From NCBI GenBank assembly GCA_028554755.1, contig JAPTOF010000007.1:14307001-14371000 (forward strand): a stretch of 64,000 nucleotides of DNA, in the 5' to 3' direction. How positions within the stretch are numbered: position 1 is the first letter of the stretch; each line of letters begins with the position of its first letter. The notes beneath the pieces are model-generated. The model was not told the origin of the DNA. It saw only the letters and a program-made list of their open reading frames with translations, and did not search any database. Position numbers and translations under genes: made by a program. This stretch comes from Cordia subcordata. Taxonomy: Eukaryota; Streptophyta; Magnoliopsida; Boraginales; Cordiaceae. Shown piece by piece: positions 59,583 through 64,000 of this stretch.

Positions 59583-59918
59583 TTAGAGAGATTGGAAGTT
59601 GGAGAATGTATTTTCAGGAATTTTCGTTTGATTCCTACGTCTGTTATCAGCCTGCTTCTGTGTGGTGATCTTCTCAATCGATGTTTCAGTTAAAAAGGCT
59701 TCAGATTCAACACACTTGGTTACAAGTCTTGAACCATCGGGCTCAGGGAAGCTTGGTTTTCGGTTAAAAAGGCTTGGCGAGCTGCTCCCATATGTTTGAT
59801 GTGGACCATTAGGGGGAAATCTCTGGGCCTTTTGACACCATTGGCATTTCCTCATGTAGTGGATTAAGGAGTTCCTACCTGTGATTTGCTTTCTATTGAC
59901 ATATATGTATAGAAGCAT
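59583..59918 (-). pseudogene. possible Ty3/gypsy integrase trace
   Basis: A minus-strand ORF of 111 codons contains HYMRKCQWCQKAQRF, like the zinc region of gypsy integrases (H-x-V-K-x-C-x2-C-Q), and later CVESEAFLTETSIEKI, like the KWVEAEP...T block that follows the first catalytic Asp. The sequence between is not convincing. An old fragment at best. Confidence 0.35.
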
Positions 59919-60933
59919 ACTGATGCCTAATGTTTTCCTTTTTTTCCTGGTACAGGTTACTCCCTCTTTTTTTTTTTTTTAACTAAAAATAAAATGTTAT
60001 CTTATTGGGAAAGCTTTAAGAAGCCACTTCTACTGATGTAAGAGTAGCTTAAATTTTGATAAGTAATATTTTATTTATATTCTTGGATATGGATTATTCC
60101 TTTTTTGGCACTTAAATGTCAAAGTATCTTAGTATTAAGGAAAATGCAAGATCAGAGAAAAAGGGGAAAATGATCTCCTTCTACAGTTATAAGAATGAAA
60201 TTCTTAGATTGAAATCATTGACTAATTCACTTTACTCCCACGCCAATTTACTTGTGATTATGAAAGTTGTTCTATTAGTATGAGCGGGTAAAGTAGACAC
60301 GCTTTGTAACTTACTGCAGCTTCTTTCCTTTGTTTTACTGTTCAACTTGTAAAATGCTTCCTCATATTAAGGAATTGAAGTATATCTTTTACATAATCTA
60401 CATTTCTTCTTGTCTGAGAATTTCTCTGAAACTTGTACATTTCATTCTCATCGATGCAGACAATCAATGAAAAGCTTACATGAAGTTCATAACATGTATC
60501 GAGAGTTAGAAGCACAAAGATTTTGGACATTGAGAAATTAAGTTTTCTCAAAGTTGGGGGTGATATATCTTAACTTCTGGTGTCATTTGCAAAGTTCTGG
60601 TTTCTGCTGTTATACAAATATTTCTAGAAGTTCAGAAACTTCTTCACTAGTTATTCTTCGCACACTGTATCATTTCTTTGTCACAAGATAAATGTGTTCT
60701 TGACATTGACACTTTTGACAGCCGTGATCCAGTTGTTTGTTCGCTTTCTTTGGTTCTCTTATCTCCTTTGTTTTTCAACTTTTTTGGGTTGCTGGTTAGA
60801 GGAGTGGTAAATGCAGCATGCTAAAATTCTCTCTCTAACTGCATAATATGTCTTACTAGGGTGTTTGTAGCCATTTGATTACATCTGGGTAGATATAATC
60901 GAGCATCTCAAGCCTTTTATTCTTACTTTTTTT
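59919..60933. other. intergenic, nothing recognised
   Basis: AT-rich with small ORFs only (for example 60342-60551, minus), none with a domain I can name. Confidence 0.45.
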
Positions 60934-61056
60934 CTTGGAGGCTGTTTGGCTTTGCTTATGGCTTAAGTGTACCAAATAGTAAAAAGTATATGAGACGGTG
61001 TTTTTTTTCTAAGTGTTTATAAGCACCAAAATAAACCAAACCAAACACCCTCTTGG
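60934..61056. mobile_element. 113-bp MITE with CTTGG duplication
   Basis: Ends AGGCTGTTTGGCTTTGC (60939) and CCAAACCAAACACCCT (to 61051) are inverted. CTTGG occurs directly on both sides (60934-60938 and 61052-61056). Same family as 34594-35021. Confidence 0.68.
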
Positions 61057-64000
61057 TCTATTGTTCTTTATCTTTCTTGTCTTCTCCCCCTATACCCCAG
61101 GCAGGGAAAGTAGTTTTTTGAGTTTCAGAATGTTCAGTTAATAATAATTGTGCTAAATGCCATAGATATGGTGACAATAGGAGGCCTGTTTGCCATTGCA
61201 ATAATAGCAATCTTAGAAAGCCAAAAGTTCAGTGATAGAGTGATTTCCTTCTACTGTAAGTCTCACTAATAATCCTCTTTGAAAGGGGGAGCATTTTGCT
61301 TATAGATTCAAGTGTTAAGAATGATTAATTTTCTTACTAAATAGGTCACAAGTCTTGTGGGAATAGCTCACCTTAAAGTCAACTGGATATCACTTTCCAT
61401 TCCTTTTCTTTTTCTTTTAGATGAAATCTTCTGTGCATAGAACTAATAAAAGCGACAACTCTCGATAGAATAAATGACTTCTTCAGATTCATATAGCCGA
61501 TCTCACCTAAGTTTGGTTTCGTATTCTTTGCTTTTGTTTCTTTTCTTTTCCCTTTCCGTAGTGGGGAGTATTGTTGGCCTCGCGGGGGAGAGAAAAGATG
61601 GAATCTTGAATTGCCTTCAATTTCCCAGACCCACCACTTCCGCAATGTTCTTTCTGCGTGCTTGTTATATAACCGAAAGGTCAATCTTCTTGGGATCTCT
61701 TTCATTTTAAGCATCAGCAAAGATAGAAAAGTAGCAATATTTTACTTCATGTCCTCGCCTTTTCTTTCTTTTCTCAGTGTTCCCTTTCTCATCCTTGTAG
61801 CTTTTTCCTAGGATTGGCGGCCAGTGGCACCATCTGTCTTTTTCATTTTTGCTCTTGTTTATTCTGAGCTTGGGTTAAATTAATGAAGCCAAATTACTGA
61901 CCTCAAGATTAGGGTCTTCTCATTTCATTAATTCTCTCATCTTGATATGAGAGAAAAATTTGAATCATTGATGTATGTGCAATACTATATCCTTGATCTC
62001 GATGCAGAATGGTGTTTTTCGGATTTAGATCCTCTCATAATACTCATCCCGTCGACTTAGTTGTTTGATCCAATAGGATGAAGTGATGGTTAATATTTAT
62101 GAACTGAAAAGTAGTTATACTAATCCTTGATCATTATTAATGTTGTCATTAGATTAAGCAATCAATTGCTTATGTGTTTTCTTGACTTTATAAGGAAATC
62201 TAAATTCGTTTCTACCACTTCGTGTACAAATTTTTGTGATCATTATTAATGTTATCATTAGATTAAGCAATCAATTGCTTATATGTTTTTCTAACTTTAT
62301 AAGAAAATCTAAATTGGTTCCTACAACTTCGTGTACAAATTTTTGTGAGCAGTTGTTAAACCCTGCAATAGTATCTTGGCGGTGCCTAGTATCTTAATTA
62401 GTATATTTTGTCTATTTAGTGAGTATGCTTTGTATACTTTATCCCATATTTTTCGTATACTACGTTCTGCTAAAGTGGGAGCAAAAAAGTTAGACAGCGT
62501 CCTCATTCAGTTCATTCAGTTGTGTGTTGTTATATATTATGGAAAAGATTGTTTCTCTTCATAAGGGCCACATTTATGGTCGTTTTCCACTTCTATGCCT
62601 ATTTATTTTTGAAGAAAAATTTGCTATAAATGAAGACGGATGCCAATCTTTCTCACAAATATGTTTATGGATTTTACACGATGTTAATTTCTCTCGCAAA
62701 TAGTGAAACCGACACATATGGTTCTCACAAGTAGTTAGTCTCCTTCAGAAATAGTGGGGCCTACATGTCTCGTTCCCCAACTCGCAAGTTTGTGAGAAAG
62801 AATGATATTTATTTTGACTTACGAAAGAGTCGTTCTTGTGCTGAATGAAACGAATCTCCACCAACTAGACTAAAGGTGCATTTAGTAGTTTCCCTTGGCC
62901 ACCTCAACCTCTTTCTTTTTCTCTTTTTGTTTTTTAAGTGGGCGAAAAATTTATCTTAGATGAGATTATATTGGATTTCTATCTTAGAGTTAGAAATTCT
63001 ATAACGTGTCAGTCAGGCTTTGTAAGATATGTAAAGAAGGAAATTGTGTCTGAATATGCGTTCTTTGGTCATAACAAGTTTTAACTTGACGGCTCTATTT
63101 TACCTTTGGGGTAGGTTTTTCCTCTTTATATTCGCACTTTTCTTTTACCACAAAGCTATCACTACACTTGATCTACAAGGGGGGAAAAAAAAAGAAGACA
63201 GCTGTAACTATACAATCACAGAATCCTAACAATTTAGCTACGTGAGGCTGGACAAAGTATTTATTTCTTCTGAAACTGTCCTGGAAGAATTTTGTATGGG
63301 AGTTGTTCCCTTGAAGAAAATTATAAGGGTCCCCAATCAATTTTATGGGCTCAATCTTTTAGCTTTTTTGGTTTTTATAGTTTATATTAGGGTCGTAACT
63401 CTGTACAATATGACTATGATTTTGTATCCTTTTATGACAACTAGAGATCTAATTCAGGTGAATTATTTATAACTACATAGTTTACCACCTATGAGCAATT
63501 GAAATTTACTTTTAATCGTAATACAAAGATATAATAATAATAAAGTGTCTAAATTATTTTGTTATAACTATATTATCATTTCATCACCTTTAGATCTCGC
63601 TACTGTATCATTATTGTCTTTACTGACAATTGAAATTCACATTTAACTGAAATATACAATCAATAATGTTTTTGGCATCTCATCTCTTTTTTTTTTGGGT
63701 TTCCTCCTTTCCATCTTTGAAAGCAGTGCCTCACTTGTATAGGATAAGTGGAGACTTAAATGCTTTTGAGGGTTACTGTACCTATAGTGCCATTATATGT
63801 CAATTCTGAAGGGCCCTCTTGTTCTCCTTAGATATGATATGCAGCAATCTATTAATTGCTTTGCCCTTTTTTTTCTTTTTTTTTTTTAACTCAAAATTAT
63901 TCTGCCACAACTTCGCATCCAACTATTTGCTGCGTATGTACGAGAGACTCCACGACAGAGTAAAACAGTTAGATGTAAAAGAGAGAAAAGACCTTGTTTT
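61057..64000. other. intergenic to the window end, no gene recognised
   Basis: Overlapping ORFs on both strands at 61379-61811 (up to 113 codons) are not recognised and look like composition effects. No element termini or splice-supported genes were found. Confidence 0.45.
62129..62347 (+). repeat. 109-bp direct duplication
   Basis: Two adjacent copies beginning GATCATTATTAATGTT (62129 and 62238) with about 90 percent agreement by eye, including AGCAATCAATTGCTTAT and CTTCGTGTACAAATTTTTG. Confidence 0.9.

Noticed and set aside
61379..61811. Overlapping ORFs on both strands
   Set aside because: No recognisable domain, no splice or promoter support, and the overlap on both strands suggests chance.

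Overview
The window is nuclear DNA of a flowering plant, most likely a eudicot. It is AT-rich, its genes have GT-AG introns, it carries a plant-type thiamine riboswitch in a 3' UTR, and at least half of it is made of plant transposable elements. I see three host genes: THIC (thiamine pyrimidine synthase, + strand, CDS 20812-24019 in four coding exons), the nuclear gene for plastid ribosomal protein L4 (minus strand, 30232-31557, two exons), and a Josephin-like deubiquitinase gene (+ strand, 56479-57799, two exons). In Arabidopsis the THIC and Josephin-like genes are neighbours, so this looks like conserved gene order opened up by transposon insertions.

Layout. 1-7376: 3' part of a SIRE-type Ty1/copia retrotransposon (gag and pol remnants, an extra ORF with a plant-transposon-protein-like domain, polypurine tracts, 3' LTR). 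7377-9860: minus-strand remnant of a Mutator-like transposase next to a plant mobile domain (PMD) gene. 9861-15067: AT-rich intergenic DNA with one SINE and several microsatellites. 15068-19390: three diverged direct copies of the THIC promoter and non-coding first exon. Between copies two and three lies an inverted (antisense) copy of THIC intron plus exon 3. 19127-24960: THIC with its 5' UTR intron, coding exons, two 3' UTR introns and a TPP aptamer. 24974-28307: MITEs and a 28-bp tandem repeat. 30232-31557: plastid RPL4. 31860-39635: LINE remnants and TIR elements.

40388-55500 is a nested transposon block. A PIF/Harbinger-like transposase region is present as tandemly duplicated fragments. 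One duplicate was hit by a TRIM-like LTR element, another by a 200-bp insertion. The third fragment was split by a SIRE-type solo LTR (45994-54895), which was itself split by a 7.5-kb CACTA element (47103-54596) with TGG target duplications and a dense TTGCAA subterminal array. 56257-57799 holds the Josephin-like gene and its promoter. The remainder to 64000 has only a weak gypsy integrase trace, one MITE and small repeats.

How parts work together. THIC makes the pyrimidine half of thiamine in plastids. Its TPP aptamer lies in an alternative 3' UTR intron whose 5' splice site can pair with the aptamer, the known feedback design of plant THIC. The triplicated promoter and the antisense THIC fragment upstream are unusual and are the strongest candidates here for an undescribed regulatory arrangement. 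All coordinates come from reading the sequence; no searches or alignments were run.
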